A DNA stretch of 64,000 nt, taken from Notamacropus eugenii. Its lineage: Eukaryota; Chordata; Mammalia; Diprotodontia; Macropodidae. How positions within the stretch are numbered: position 1 is the stretch's first letter; each line of letters opens with the position of its first letter. Under the pieces are notes generated by a model, which saw nothing but the letters and a program-made list of their open reading frames with translations, did no database searches and was not told the DNA's origin. Of this stretch, positions 34,555-45,470 are shown piece after piece. A program made the position numbers and the translations under genes. The stretch spans positions 148,138,856 through 148,202,855 of the forward strand of contig NC_092875.1 in assembly GCF_028372415.1 (NCBI RefSeq), written 5' to 3'.

Positions 34555-34828
34555 AAAAGAGGAAGAAGAGAAGAGAACGAGCATTTAGTGAGTACCTATT
34601 ATGTACCAGGCGCTGTGTTAAGTGCTTTAACCTCATTTGATCCTCCCAACAACCCTGGGCAATAAGCGCTGTTACTATCCCCATTTTACAGTTGAGAAAA
34701 CTGAGGTAGTCAGAGGTTAAATGACTTATCCAGGGTCCCACAGCTAATATCTGAGGTCAGATTTTAATTCAGTTCTTTGTGACTACAGGCCCAACACTCT
34801 TATCCACAGAACCTAGCTGCCTCAAGAG
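34555..34828 (-). mobile_element. MIR/THER-type element, minus strand, near full length
   Basis: Text gagcatttagtgagtaccta, ttatgtaccaggcgctgtgt, atccccattttacagttgag, cagggtcccacagctaatat and cacagaacctagctgcct. Confidence 0.8.
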
Positions 34829-34839
34829 AGAAAAATGCC

Positions 34840-35065
34840 ACTTCAAAGGTTGTCTTTCAACAAAGCATCTCCTATGCACAAGTCAAAACCAAACACGATT
34901 CCTTGAAAGATGGATCACAGAGGCTTTGTTCAATAACTTTCCACTTATTAATATCAAACAAGGCATAAAACAGGGAGACATATGCCAGCCAAAGGTGTTT
35001 GCCATTCTCATGAATTACATCCATGTCAAAACAGTACAGATGACAGCTACCCACTTAGGGTGATT
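34840..35065 (+). mobile_element. small reverse-transcriptase fragment (RTE/BovB-like motif)
   Basis: An open stretch encodes INIKQGIKQGDICQPKVFA, which resembles the conserved reverse-transcriptase segment with a GVKQGD..SPKLF pattern in RTE-clade LINEs. It differs from the QGCVLAPTLF-type version in the element at 20.4 kb, so it probably belongs to another lineage. Flanks give no ends. The call rests on one motif. Confidence 0.45.
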
Positions 35066-35429
35066 TACATGGACACTAAGGACACTTCCAGAAGGAGTAA
35101 AAAAGTATTATCAACAATGATAAAGGTTTGGGCAGAAATCGAAGACTTACTGGGGTGTAGAGGAAGAAAAGAAGTTGTATTTTTTTTTTCACTGTTTTCC
35201 ATTAAAGGGATTCAGAAGAGGGGGTAAATGAATTTCAGAAGTGAACAGCTAGATAAGAAGGTGGTATCTGAGAATGGAATTTGGAGTTTGGGACTATAGC
35301 TTAAAATACAGGGATGATAAATTTCCTGGTAAGAGATGAAATAGACCTAACAAAGTCTGGTAAGAATACATTTGCCACATGAGTTGCAAACCTATCAAAA
35401 GTGTTTTAAACTAAAAAGAATGAGGAAAG

Positions 35430-35542
35430 GGGCAGCTAGGTGGCACAGTAGATAGAACAGTGACCCTGGAGTCAGGAGGACCTGAGTTTAAACTCAACCT
35501 CAAGTCACTTAACCCCATTTGCCTCAAAAAAAAAAAAAAAAA
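35430..35542 (+). mobile_element. CORE-SINE (short form) with internal deletion
   Basis: Text ggggcagctaggtggcacag, ccctggagtcaggaggacct and gtcacttaaccccatttgcc, then A17. The core (acttactagctgtgtgacc) is deleted. Confidence 0.8.
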
Positions 35543-35984
35543 GGAAGGGGAAGAGAGAAGACAACTTATGTCGTATCTTGTAGAGACTATGAAGAGTAGA
35601 CACAAAGAAATTAAGAAAATAGTAGTCGAGATGCCCAGAAATTCACAGGAGGGGAAAAAAAATCCCAAGAAGAAAGTAGTAAAGTCAATGGCCTAAAAAG
35701 TCTATATAAAAATATTTAAAATTTAGGCAACAAACAAAGGAAATTTGAGGACCTACTGCAAGAAGAAAAAATTGAATTTATAGATATTACTTGGAGAAAT
35801 GAAACTTACCTGAGTTGGGCAGGGAAACCTCATCTCCCCCCTCTCCCCCAAATATAGGTACACATTTGTCTTGAATTCCAACTGGCATTTATTTAGCATT
35901 TGCAAAGCACAGAGAACAAGGATTAACCTTAGTATAGCTACAAAGATGACATCACTCCATCAACAAGCATTTATTCCATATTCC

Positions 35985-36300
35985 ACACAGCTGCCCAAAC
36001 TGATTTTCCAAAACCCAGCTCTAATCATGTCATACCCTGACTCAATAAATTCTGCTGTCTCCCTTTAACTCCAGAAGCAAATACAAACTACTCTGCCATT
36101 TAAAGCCCTTCAAAACCTGGCCCCAACATACCTTTCCAGCCTTATTACTCACTCCTTTATGCTTTCTACCATTCAAGTAATTTAGCCTTTTTCCTCTTCC
36201 TTAGTTGTGGCATTTCATTTCTCATCTCTTTGTCAACTAGAATTTATCAAGCACCTAGCAGGTGCCAGTCACTCTTCCAAGCACCAACAAGGGAAATGAT
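35985..36300 (+). mobile_element. L2 LINE fragment
   Basis: L2 text: cacagctgcccaaactga, gtcataccctgactcaat, catttaaagcccttcaaaac and acctttccagccttattact. Confidence 0.65.
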
Positions 36301-37574
36301 CCAAATCTGGTCCCAAGTGCCAGGAGTAACTAGACTGTGCAATGTCTACGTGAAATGTAAAGTAACTGATGACCAGTCTTGAAAAACTGATTTATGTTCT
36401 CATAAGGCTTCAATTTTAGCCTTCCAGCAAACAATTTTAAGTTAAATATTGATGCCTGTTAATTCTACTGAAGTGTGCTGTGATTCTTCCATGTTTAGTA
36501 TTTCTATGTAAGAATAAACCATCAGTCCAATACCAATTTGTTTTTACAAAATGAGTACCTTTTTACTGCCTTTTTTTATAGGAAAACCCTTGACTCATAG
36601 GCCACAGCTTTTACTAAATTAGCATGGTTCCACTTGGGATGCCAGACTTGGGGTTTGCTGTCAACCTTATCAGTTTAAGAAATGGAGCCTCCTTCACAGT
36701 ACAAGCAGCCTCTGCCTTCCCCCAGTCCACAAACCACAATGTCTGCATACAAGAAAGGAAGGGGCAAGTGTTCTAGACCCTGTGAGTTCAGTCACAGTTA
36801 TCTAGCTCTCCAGATAAGCAGATACAAAATTAATTCAAGGTGATTTGGGGGTAGGATGGAAAAGTTAGTAGCTATGGGGGAATCACTAATAAAACAGTGT
36901 GGAACAGAATAGAGGAGACTATGCATTCATGTAAGGCTAAGTCCAAAGACTGAATGGATCCTTGCTGCCCCAGTAAGGAGGCTTTTGTTTCCTTTGACAA
37001 GGTGCAAAATTCCAGGAAAAGGTTAACCCTTATGATAATTATACATATTTCTTTCCTTCTCCTACGTTACTTTAATAACATAATGATGATGGTTGACTCA
37101 ATGCAAGTCTATTCAACAAACATCTTTTAAAATGCTACTAATTTCAATTATATTCATAAAACTGTAAGAAGTCACCCGAGTTATACTTTAAAGAAAGATA
37201 AGATAGGAATTCTAAGAGATGGAGATTAAAAGGAAGTTCAATTCAGATATGGGGAACTAATTTGAAAGCATGGAGGAGAGAGATGGAAATGTCGTGTTTG
37301 CTGACTAACAGTCCTATTTGACTAGCATGGAAAATGCATGAAGGGGAATAATATGAAATAAGAATAGAAAGATAAGTATGTCATACTGTATAGGGCTTAA
37401 AATACCAGGGTGAAAATTTTGTATTTTATCCTATAGGTATAATGATTCTAATGAAGATTTTTGAGTACAAGAATGTCAAAATTGGAGCTGTATTTTGGAG
37501 ATATTAATTTGGCAGGTGTGTAGAGGATCATTTGAGAGGAAGTCATACGTGAAAGCTGTAGAACGACAGATTTC
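36301..37574. other. about 1.3 kb without gene or clear repeat
   Basis: Apart from decayed L2-like pieces near 37,300, this is unassigned. Confidence 0.4.
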
Positions 37575-37800
37575 TGTATTAGATGCAGTGGATAAAGAGC
37601 AGGACTTAGAGTCAGGAAGACCTGAGTTCAAATCCTGCCTCAGAAATCCCATAGGCAAGTTACTTACTCTCTCAGCCTCAGTTTCCTTATCTATAAAATA
37701 GAGATAAATAACAGCACCTACCTTTTGGATCATTGTGAGAATCACTGAATTAACATATAGAAAATGCTCTGTAAACCCTCAAGTACTGTGTGCTAGTTAT
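37575..37800 (+). mobile_element. MIR/THER-type element
   Basis: Text gatgcagtggataaagagca, gacctgagttcaaatcctgc, cagtttccttatctataaaa and tggatcattgtgagaatcac. Confidence 0.75.
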
Positions 37801-37814
37801 TATTAATACACATG

Positions 37815-38053
37815 TTAATGTTGTTAAGTCACTTCAATCCTGTCTGACTCTTCATGACCCCATTTGGGGTTTTCTTGGCAAAGATATTAGGAGAGTTTGC
37901 CATTTCCTTTGTCAGCTCATTTTACAGATGAGACACAGAGACAGAGTTAAGTGACTTGCACAGGATCACACGCCAGTGTTGGAGGTTGGGTTTGAACTGA
38001 GGAAGAAGAATTCTAGGACTCCAGGCCCAGTGCTCTATGCACTAGGTCACCTA
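37815..38053 (-). mobile_element. CORE-SINE (long form), minus strand
   Basis: Text gttgttaagtcacttcaatc, ctgtctgactcttcatgacc, ggggttttcttggcaaagat and ccagtgctctatgcactagg. It faces away from the plus-strand SINE that starts at 38055. Confidence 0.85.
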
Positions 38054-38054
38054 C

Positions 38055-38228
38055 ATTTACTAGCTGTTTGACCCTGGACAAGTCGCTTAACATGGCTTGC
38101 CTCAGTTTCCTCATTTGTAAAATAGGCTGGAGAAGGAAATGACCAATCACTCCAGTATCTTTGCCAAGAAAACCCTAAATGGGGTCATGAAGTTAAATAT
38201 GACTGAAAAGACTCAACAACAGCAACCA
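38055..38228 (+). mobile_element. CORE-SINE (long form), 5'-truncated
   Basis: It starts in the core (acatttactagctgtttgac) and continues ctccagtatctttgccaag, aaatggggtcatgaagtta and actcaacaacagcaac. Together with the preceding minus-strand copy it forms an inverted pair. Confidence 0.8.
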
Positions 38229-38289
38229 AAAGTAGAATTAGAGGTAATTGAAGTTATTATTCTGCAGATCTTCCTGCCGAGGATACAGG

Positions 38290-38540
38290 TGGTCACTTGG
38301 AGGAGATGTTGAAGAAGTTATTCCTGTTAAGGCTGACATGACCTCTGAAATCCCTTCCAAACCTAAGATTCTGAAATTTTATGATGGAATCTCTTATATT
38401 ATGGTAGAAAGAAGCTGGGTTAGAAGCCAGGAGATCTGACTTTATGACCCAATTGTATGACGATGGGCAAGTTAACTTACCTCTTAAGGTCTCTGTTTAT
38501 TCATCTCTAAAATGAAAGGGTTGGGACTCAGATTACTTGT
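38290..38540 (+). mobile_element. MIR-like fragments
   Basis: A ccttccaaacctaagattct block is followed by gccaggagatctgactttat and tgacgatgggcaagttaact, that is, the end of one degraded MIR-like copy and the start of another. Confidence 0.45.
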
Positions 38541-38744
38541 GTTAATAGAATAAACCTATACTTCCAGTCAGGCCTGGAGTGGTTTTTCTGTGGGACAGGC
38601 AAAGAAAGGTGGGGCTTCCTATGAAAAAGATGTGACTCCTGAATAACTCTACACTGCATATCTCCATGAGGAGAGAAGAGACTTCAGAGGTCATTGGAGA
38701 ACACTTCAAGGACTTGAGAACTACAGTGTGGAGAGTAAAGTACA

Positions 38745-39230
38745 GTTTTTTCACTTTTTTCCAGATTCCATCACAGTTTATTTTAACATAAATCAGGCCC
38801 TCAGGGCAAGGACAGTTACCAATCACATTCCTTCCACTCAAGATCCCAGGGAAAGCAGAGATCCAGTCCCAGACTTTGGAGTGGGGATGAGAATGGAAAG
38901 AGGGAGCAGCTCAGATATTGCCAGGGAAAGTATCTTGTGGTTTGCCATCCTATTAAGCAATCATCCAGGAGAAGGGACAGAGGGACTTGTAGACAGGTTT
39001 GTACCAAAGGCAGTCAGTCACATCTCTACCTTTCTCAGTCATAATGTCCTCACAATGTTGAAAGTCTAGGTAGTTCTGCCAGCAGGTTTGGGTCTGGTTC
39101 TGATTGGGGAAGCAGCGGTTGAAGGTTACAATTCAGTAGTCCTGGATCTTGACTTGGACATCTTCAAACATGGTGGCTCCTAGACCGAGGCCACTCCTGC
39201 TGTTGATGTCATCTCAGCAGTTGCTCCTAC
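38745..39230 (-). pseudogene. COX6B1: processed pseudogene of COX6B1 (cytochrome c oxidase subunit 6B1)
   Basis: The minus strand from the ATG at 39169-39171 to the TGA at 38911-38913 spans 86 codons plus stop, exactly the length of COX6B1. It matches the family along its length: [18 protein letters not shown], an MTEKGRDV block, [11 protein letters not shown] and TFPGNI. The twin cysteine CX9C and CX10C pair of this intermembrane-space subunit is intact. The frame is broken by TGA at codon 13 (39133-39135) and by TAA and TAG at codons 73-74 (38950-38955). There is no intron. Downstream lie AATAAA (reverse complement at 38777-38782) and an A-rich remnant tail (38745-38761). This is a dead L1-type retrocopy. 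Confidence 0.9.
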
Positions 39231-39944
39231 TCCTTCCCCCATCCTCTACAGAGTCAAGGTGACCCTCCCAAAGCACAGCTTCTGAATGACTTCCAGGAAC
39301 CTTCAGAGCAGTACCAACCTAACAGAAGTCAGCCCTACCCTTAACAAAACGTCACCCTGGAGACTGCTGAAAGCAAACTTCCCCTCAGTGCTATCATTCT
39401 TTCTTCGCGTTTGAGATGAAGAGCACGTTTACTCTTTCATATTCTTTGGTCTATTCTAGTCTGTATAACTTTCCCTGGATTTCTGTTTATTGTTTTACTA
39501 GCATAAACAAGTCAACTCCTCATTCTGATTTTTTTTTAAAAAAAGTTTTGGTGGGAGGGAGCTAAACTGGTGATAGGAAGCTAAAGTATTGTCCCTTTTG
39601 TGAGTGGATTAGGGAAAGTGACTTTTAATTCTGAACTCACTAGAACTGTAGACTTTAAAATTTTGACGTGTGATAAATAAGTATAATTCTATCCTACTCA
39701 GAGATAGGCTCGGGTAGAAAGGAGTTGGGATCTCCTCCTGTTCCTTTCTATGGCATATATCCTAAATAACTTTGGTCTCAGAGAAACACTTGCCTCCTCC
39801 TAGTAGTGATGGTGCAGAATGTCGTTGCACACGCTATTAGATATGTTTGTTCTGTGGCTCAGTTTTGTGCAACTGTTTTTCTTACAAGCAAGGATTTAAT
39901 GGGAGGAATTATTGAGAAACAACTATTAAAAAAAAGTGGCCAAG
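39231..39944. other. no gene recognised
   Basis: Sequence upstream of the COX6B1 retrocopy. The first 150 bases may be its 5' UTR. Confidence 0.4.
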
Positions 39945-40160
39945 AATGCTGAGGTTGAATTTGGGAAGATTTCTCTCTCAGAGTTCAAATCTGTCCTGAC
40001 ACTTACTTGTGGTGTAACCCTGGACAAGTCATTTAACCCTGTTTGCCTCAGTTTCCTCATCTATAAAATGAACTGGAGAAGGAAATGACTAATCACTCCA
40101 ATATCTTTGCCAAGAGAACATCAAATGTTGGAGAGTTGGACACAAATGAATAATGACTCA
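39945..40160 (+). mobile_element. CORE-SINE (long form), degraded
   Basis: Text gagttcaaatctgtcctgac, aaccctgtttgcctcagttt, gaactggagaaggaaatgac and ctccaatatctttgccaaga. Confidence 0.75.
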
Positions 40161-41119
40161 ATAAAGTGGTTTTAAAAAGGCATCAATAAGACATTAAAAA
40201 ACTCTGGATTCAGGAAAAAAAACACAATAAATTGAAATGGAAGGATTGTTATCATAATAGAATTTCAGTGTTTGATGGGACTTCTGTGGCCATTTAGTAC
40301 ATTTCACATTGATAAAAGAATCCCATCTTCAACTTTCTTAAAAAGTGCTTATCCAACTGTTGCTTTTGAAGATTTCTAACAAAGGAGGAATGTATTATAG
40401 TTATCCCTTCCACATCTCAACTTTCCCCATTGTGGTTTCAATATATCTTGGGTTGTCATAAGACAATAAACGGAAATTTGGGGGGAGTTTTGGAAGCACT
40501 GCAGACAACACATGAAGGCTGGCAGAAAAAGTTTAGAAACATAGACATGCATGAAATATATGGATAATATTATATCAACCCAAATTTTATAATAAGGTAC
40601 TGTAAACACCCCATAAAAGAAAAAGGGAAAATTTAGACTTGTTCTCTACTACAAAGGGAGGGCCAAAAAATCTTAGGCAGATTTTCCAGAGGGGGCAGGG
40701 GGAGCAATATCCTTAGCCCCATCGACATGGAAGGGATAACTATCCTTCCTAGGGGTAGCTTGTTTCACTTCTGGATAGAGTGATATTTAAGATCTCTTTC
40801 AGGCCTATAAAGTCCTTGGCTGGTCACAATGCCCAATGTTTCCTTACTCCCATTTATCACATATGGGTTTTGGAGGCTAGCTGTTGGATGTAGGGATATG
40901 ACACTAGGAGATCTCTGTATTCTTTGATCCTCAAGCCCTAGAAGGCTTCCCACTCCACCCACAGGCCCAGAGGTCCTAATCGAAGACCATCTCATATGTG
41001 ATCCACTGTATCAAGCTGGGTCCTCCAGTGATGCTTCACTGTACTCTTCTTCTTGAAGTCAACTAGCTACTGCTTCCTTCCTAACTCTCCAAAAATGCTT
41101 CCTCTCCCCCTTCCTATTT
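40161..41119. other. no gene recognised
   Basis: Unassigned intergenic sequence. Confidence 0.4.
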
Positions 41120-41370
41120 GAACCTTAATCAAATCAATACTTCTACAGTTACTGGAAAGTATATATCAATGTACTCCTTTTGGCAGCTATTGCAAACCAA
41201 AATAGCCTTCCCTGACCACCCCTCTTCTAATACATTATTTTCCCAATTCTAGTGGATGCTCACTGAGGGCAGGAACTGACTGATTTTGTTTGTGATCCCT
41301 AGTGCTTACTACTGTGCTTAGCACTTAGTAAACACTTAAATGATTTTTCATATATTCATTCATTGAATGT
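41120..41370 (+). mobile_element. L2 3' region
   Basis: The 3' end reads tcactgagggcaggaactga, gtgatccctagtgcttac and ttagcacttagtaaacac. The sequence before it is more degraded. Confidence 0.6.
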
Positions 41371-41559
41371 TACATTTAATATTGCTCAAATGCTAGCTAC
41401 TATTAACAGTGGGTTAATAGTTATATATTAGTCAGTGAGGCTAACTTGTCTAAAGTAAATTCAAACACTTTTTAGAAAAGAAAACCTGAGGAATGAATGA
41501 ATTTACAAGTCAGGAATCTCTAAAGATACCTTGATGGATCTTATCAATATAAGCATTCC

Positions 41560-41905
41560 CTCCATCAGTGTCTTATGAAATCCTTGTTTCTCATCTCCCA
41601 TAAATCATCCACAGATTCATATTCTCTCTCCATTCTTCACCTCCTGGCTTGCTTCAGTTCTCAGCTAAAATCTTAACTTTCTGCAAAAAAAGCTTTACAG
41701 GTCCCACTCAAGGCCAGTGTCTTCCCTCAGAGGTTACATCCAATTTATCCAGTATTTATCTTGTCTGCAGGTATATGGTTGTTTTGCATGTTCTCCATCA
41801 GGTTGTGATCTCTTTGAGGGCAAGGAACGCTTCTTTCGGTGTATTCCCAGCACCTACTACAGTGCCTGACACATAGAAAGGGCTTAATGTTTGCTGACTT
41901 GACCT
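41560..41905 (+). mobile_element. L2 3' region, adjoining an opposite-strand L2-type end
   Basis: Text tcagttctcagctaaaatc, caggttgtgatctctttgag, cccagcacctactacagtgc and acatagaaagggcttaatg on the plus strand. It is followed at once by a minus-strand 3' end at about 41,905-42,150. Confidence 0.65.
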
Positions 41906-42150
41906 GAGTGGTACCTACTTGATGCCAAGTACTAGGGATACAAAGATGTCCCTGACTTTAGGGAGCTCACATTCTACGGAGGAGAAGAACTTGCATAGGA
42001 ATAAATAAATCCAATCTATAGATGGAATAAACGCAAAACAATTTCAGGGAGGAGTGGTGAGTACTACCTGGAAGAATTAAGAAAGGGTCTTGTAGGAGGA
42101 AGCACTTGAATTGAACTTGAATGGAGATGTAGATTAGATAATCTGCCTAA
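41905..42150 (-). mobile_element. L2-type 3' end, minus strand
   Basis: Text gccaagtactagggataca, ctttagggagctcacattct and taagaaagggtcttgtagg. Confidence 0.5.
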
Positions 42151-42394
42151 ACTCTGTAGACCTTCCTCTGTTGGTTTTTTTTTTTAGACCTTCTGTGGGT
42201 ATCACCATCTGTTATCCCTCCCACAACCCTTCAAAGATATAACCATACAACTGGAAAGTCTTTCATACTTGAAGTGAATATTTCTGGCATTTTAATTTAT
42301 ATCGAATACTAGTCTCTTTTTCCGATTGTGAGACATCTGTTATTACTTGGTTGGGTGGTTAGCTAAAGAGGGGGAGAATCTTATTGCCTATCCA

Positions 42395-42585
42395 ACTTTT
42401 TGAAATATTGGGCCTGGAAGAGAACTTAAACAGCATCTAATCCAACTTGGTCAATTTTACAGATGATGAAATTGAGCCCCAGAGAGGTTCAGTGACTTGT
42501 TCAAGGTCACAGGTATTAAGATTCAACCAATTTCTTTGGATTCCAAATCCAGCATTCCTTCCATTATATCACACTGAATATTTAA
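42395..42585 (-). mobile_element. MIR3-like marsupial element, minus strand
   Basis: Text aacagcatctaatccaactt, ttttacagatgatgaaattg, gagccccagagaggttcagt and tccaaatccagcattccttc. Confidence 0.65.
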
Positions 42586-42604
42586 ACTTGTTCCAGACAA
42601 GTAG

Positions 42605-43150
42605 GGTTGTCAACTAGCATTTATTAAGCACCTACTGTATGCCAGGCACTATGGTAAGTGTTAGAAATACAAAAAGGGGAGGGGGGAGGGTTTAAAAAAC
42701 AGTCCCTGCTCTCAAGGAGCTCACAGTCTAATGGGGAAGACAATATGCAAACAGCTGTGTATAAACAGGATCTTTACAGGGTAAATTGGAGATAATCTCA
42801 GAGGAAAGGCACTGAGATTAAGGAGGACTGGGAAAGACTTCTTGGAGAAGGTAGGAGTTTAGATAAGTCTTAGAGGAAGCCAGAGAAGCTAGGAAACAGA
42901 CATGAATGAGGAGGGGAACTGTTCCAGGCAAGGGGGACAGCCAAGGAAAACATTTGGAGTTAGGAGATGTGTAGTGCTATGGATGAAGAAAAATTCACAA
43001 GGAGATCAGAGTCACTGGAGCTTAGAGTATGTGGAGGGGAGTAAAGTGTAAGAAGACTGGAAAGGTAGGAAGGTTCTAAGTTATAAAAGTTGTGAAAGCC
43101 AAAGAGAATATTTTGTATTTGATCCTGGAGATAATTTTGTCATAAGAGTA
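42605..43150 (-). mobile_element. L2-type element, minus strand
   Basis: Antisense L2-like order: gcatttattaagcacctac, tgccaggcactatggtaag, tccctgctctcaaggagctc, acagtctaatggggaagac, gactgggaaagacttcttgg, aagaagactggaaaggtagg and atttgatcctggagataa. Shorter copies of the same unit lie at 3,677, 4,075, 18,690, 23,075, 32,095, 41,905, 45,345, 53,950, 56,795 and 57,510. Confidence 0.6.
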
Positions 43151-43547
43151 ACACCTAATCCATAGAGACCTCAACTATCCCAAACTCACTTATCTTGAAT
43201 ATAACCTAAAAGCAAAAGAGGAAGGATTATCTTTTGTGAAATTGTGTTCAGGTCTTCTTTGACAACCTGATTCTAAATTGTGATGACTCAACTATAAGGC
43301 ATTAAAAAGGAATAAACTCACTACAGCCAAGTCAGCTTGGGAAGAATTCTTTTATATGGACTTTTGCCTTATTCTTCATATATATTTCTGAATTTATATT
43401 TTCTTTATTTTATATATAAATATCTGTGTGTAAACATAAGATGGCTAAAGGAAAGAAACAGCAGGTATCAGAAGCAAGAACGCTAAAACCCTAGGAGTAG
43501 TAGTGGCAGAGACAGAGAAGAAAGGTAATTAAGATCAGGTAAGGTCA

Positions 43548-43785
43548 GAGAAGAGGCAAATAGGTCACTCAGTGGACAGAGCACTGGGCCTGAAGCAAAG
43601 AAGACCTGAGTTCAAATCCAGCCTCAGATACTCACTAGCTATGTGACCCTGGACAAGTCATTTAACCTCAGCTTGTCTTAATCCACTGGAGAAGGAAATG
43701 GCAAAAACCACACCAGCATCTTTGCCAAGAAAGCCCCAATAGGATCATGAAGAATCAGACATGACTGAGGGGTCCGAGGACCAAA
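43548..43785 (+). mobile_element. CORE-SINE (long form)
   Basis: Text cactcagtggacagagcact, gacctgagttcaaatccagc, actcactagctatgtgaccc, agcatctttgccaagaaagc and tcatgaagaatcagacatga. Confidence 0.8.
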
Positions 43786-44837
43786 CAGGCAGAGGGGCCA
43801 AGATGGTCCTAAAAATTTAGCATCTCAAATCACAGATTAGAGATTAGTGCAGGTGCAGGAACTGGGAAGGAGAAAGCCTTGGGCCCATGGGATCAGTTCT
43901 GAGAAGGTGGCAACCTGATTTACCTGCTCATAGATCAGGCCTAGAACTAGCTCCTTTAAAGAGCTACCCTCATTAGGAAAGAAAGGCATATCTTTTAAAA
44001 TACTGTTCACCAAATAGTAAGGGCATTCTTTTGGTTTATGTTACAAATAAAGAATTTTTATATCCAGCAATGAAGTGACCATTAGTCCAGATAAATGGAA
44101 AAACTTGGGATAAAGATTGTCTCCTTGTCTGTCCCAAACCATGTTGTTCTCCAAGGACGTTGTTAGAAGCAGTCAACTTTTACCTCTTCTCTTTTTCTCT
44201 GAATCGAGGTGGGGAAGGTCACTTCCACCTTGGATATGTTATAATCCTTTTGAATATTTCAGAATCTATACTGTTTCTGCTCTTTCAACTCCCTACCCCT
44301 TCCTCTCACTCCCCATCCAGCATGGTGCTGGTTTCCCCAGCTTAGATTGTATTTCTATAGTATGCTTTAGTGAATGGGAGAAGGGAATGCATTCTCATGG
44401 ACAACCTGATGCTAAACTGTGACTTGACTCAACTGTATCGAACAGCTCCTGACAGGAAATACTGCTTCTAGCAGAGACACAGTGCTTCCTCTGACTGCAG
44501 CAGGTGCTAAAACCCAGCTGAGCTGCTTTAGCACAGCCTGCTTATATCAACAGGATGGGGCAGACTGAGCGGAAGGAAGCAGGGAATAAGGGACAACCCT
44601 GCAGACAGAAACAAGGGAAGGGGGCGGAAGGAAAAATTGCCTGGCACCATTTAACTGGAAACCCTCCAGACGATTCAGGAGAGGCAATGATAGGAGCCCT
44701 TTCAGTTTTCCTCTGTACAATTCCTTGAGCATCTTTGTCATTGAATAAATGTATTATTATTATTATCATATGTGACCTAAACTGGGATGCTTGCTATGTT
44801 CAAAGAAATTTAAAGATTTTTAAAATAACTTTTAAAA
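43786..44837. other. about 1 kb without gene
   Basis: Unassigned. The part at 44,450-44,780 is less repeat-like and moderately GC-rich, ending gaataaatgtattattatta. It could be an LTR or an upstream KLF10 element. Confidence 0.35.
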
Positions 44838-44840
44838 TTT

Positions 44841-44882
<42 letters not shown>
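44838..44882 (+). repeat. (TA)n microsatellite
   Basis: About 22 TA units with one TACA interruption. Confidence 0.9.
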
Positions 44883-45344
44883 AATTCCTCTTCTTACTGT
44901 ACTTCTGAGATAGGTAGAAAGAAGGCATAGTATTCTAATAAGACAGGTGAGAAAACTGAGACACTGTAATGCAAGCCAGTTTTAGAGCTGGAAATAGAAT
45001 GTTTTCTTATTCTATACAATGAGTTTAAAAATTTTAAATATTGTTACCCTGAAATTGTCAAACATCAACAGACATGTCCTCAACGTTTGCACTAAACAGA
45101 AAAAGGATGGTAGGGCATTACGAATCTCTATTACAGCTTGTTTTTTTAAAGTATATTAAATTTAACTTGCTAGTTGCAACACTACCCTACAAATCTGTAT
45201 CCCCTTCTGGACTTCCAATAGAACTACTGGATTTCAAGTCCCAGAATATGTGTTACAGTAGTAAATGAACAAAACAAGCTCAAAAGATGGCAAAACTGAG
45301 GAAAAACTCAATTAGGAACTACTAACCCTACTTGGGCAGTCAAC

Positions 45345-45470
45345 TTGAGTTTATTAAGGTCCTCTTCTACGCCGGGCACCGCGCTCGGCTCAGCAGACGA
45401 GGACAGGGACGCCTCCATAGCGAAAGCGTGCTGACCCCTCTCCGGGAGAAGAGTGACAACGCAATGACAG
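45345..45470 (-). mobile_element. L2-type 3' end fragment, minus strand
   Basis: Text gagtttattaaggtcctct, ctacgccgggcaccgcgctc and ctccgggagaagagtgaca. It is unusually GC-rich for this family, at the edge of the CpG island. Confidence 0.45.

Noticed and set aside
44450..44780. Solo LTR or upstream exon
   Set aside because: It ends in an AATAAA-like motif but has no identifiable boundaries, splice sites or coding similarity.
1..45300. Exons of AZIN1 or other expected KLF10 neighbours
   Set aside because: I looked for conserved coding blocks with splice sites upstream of KLF10 and recognised none. Neighbouring genes probably lie outside the window.
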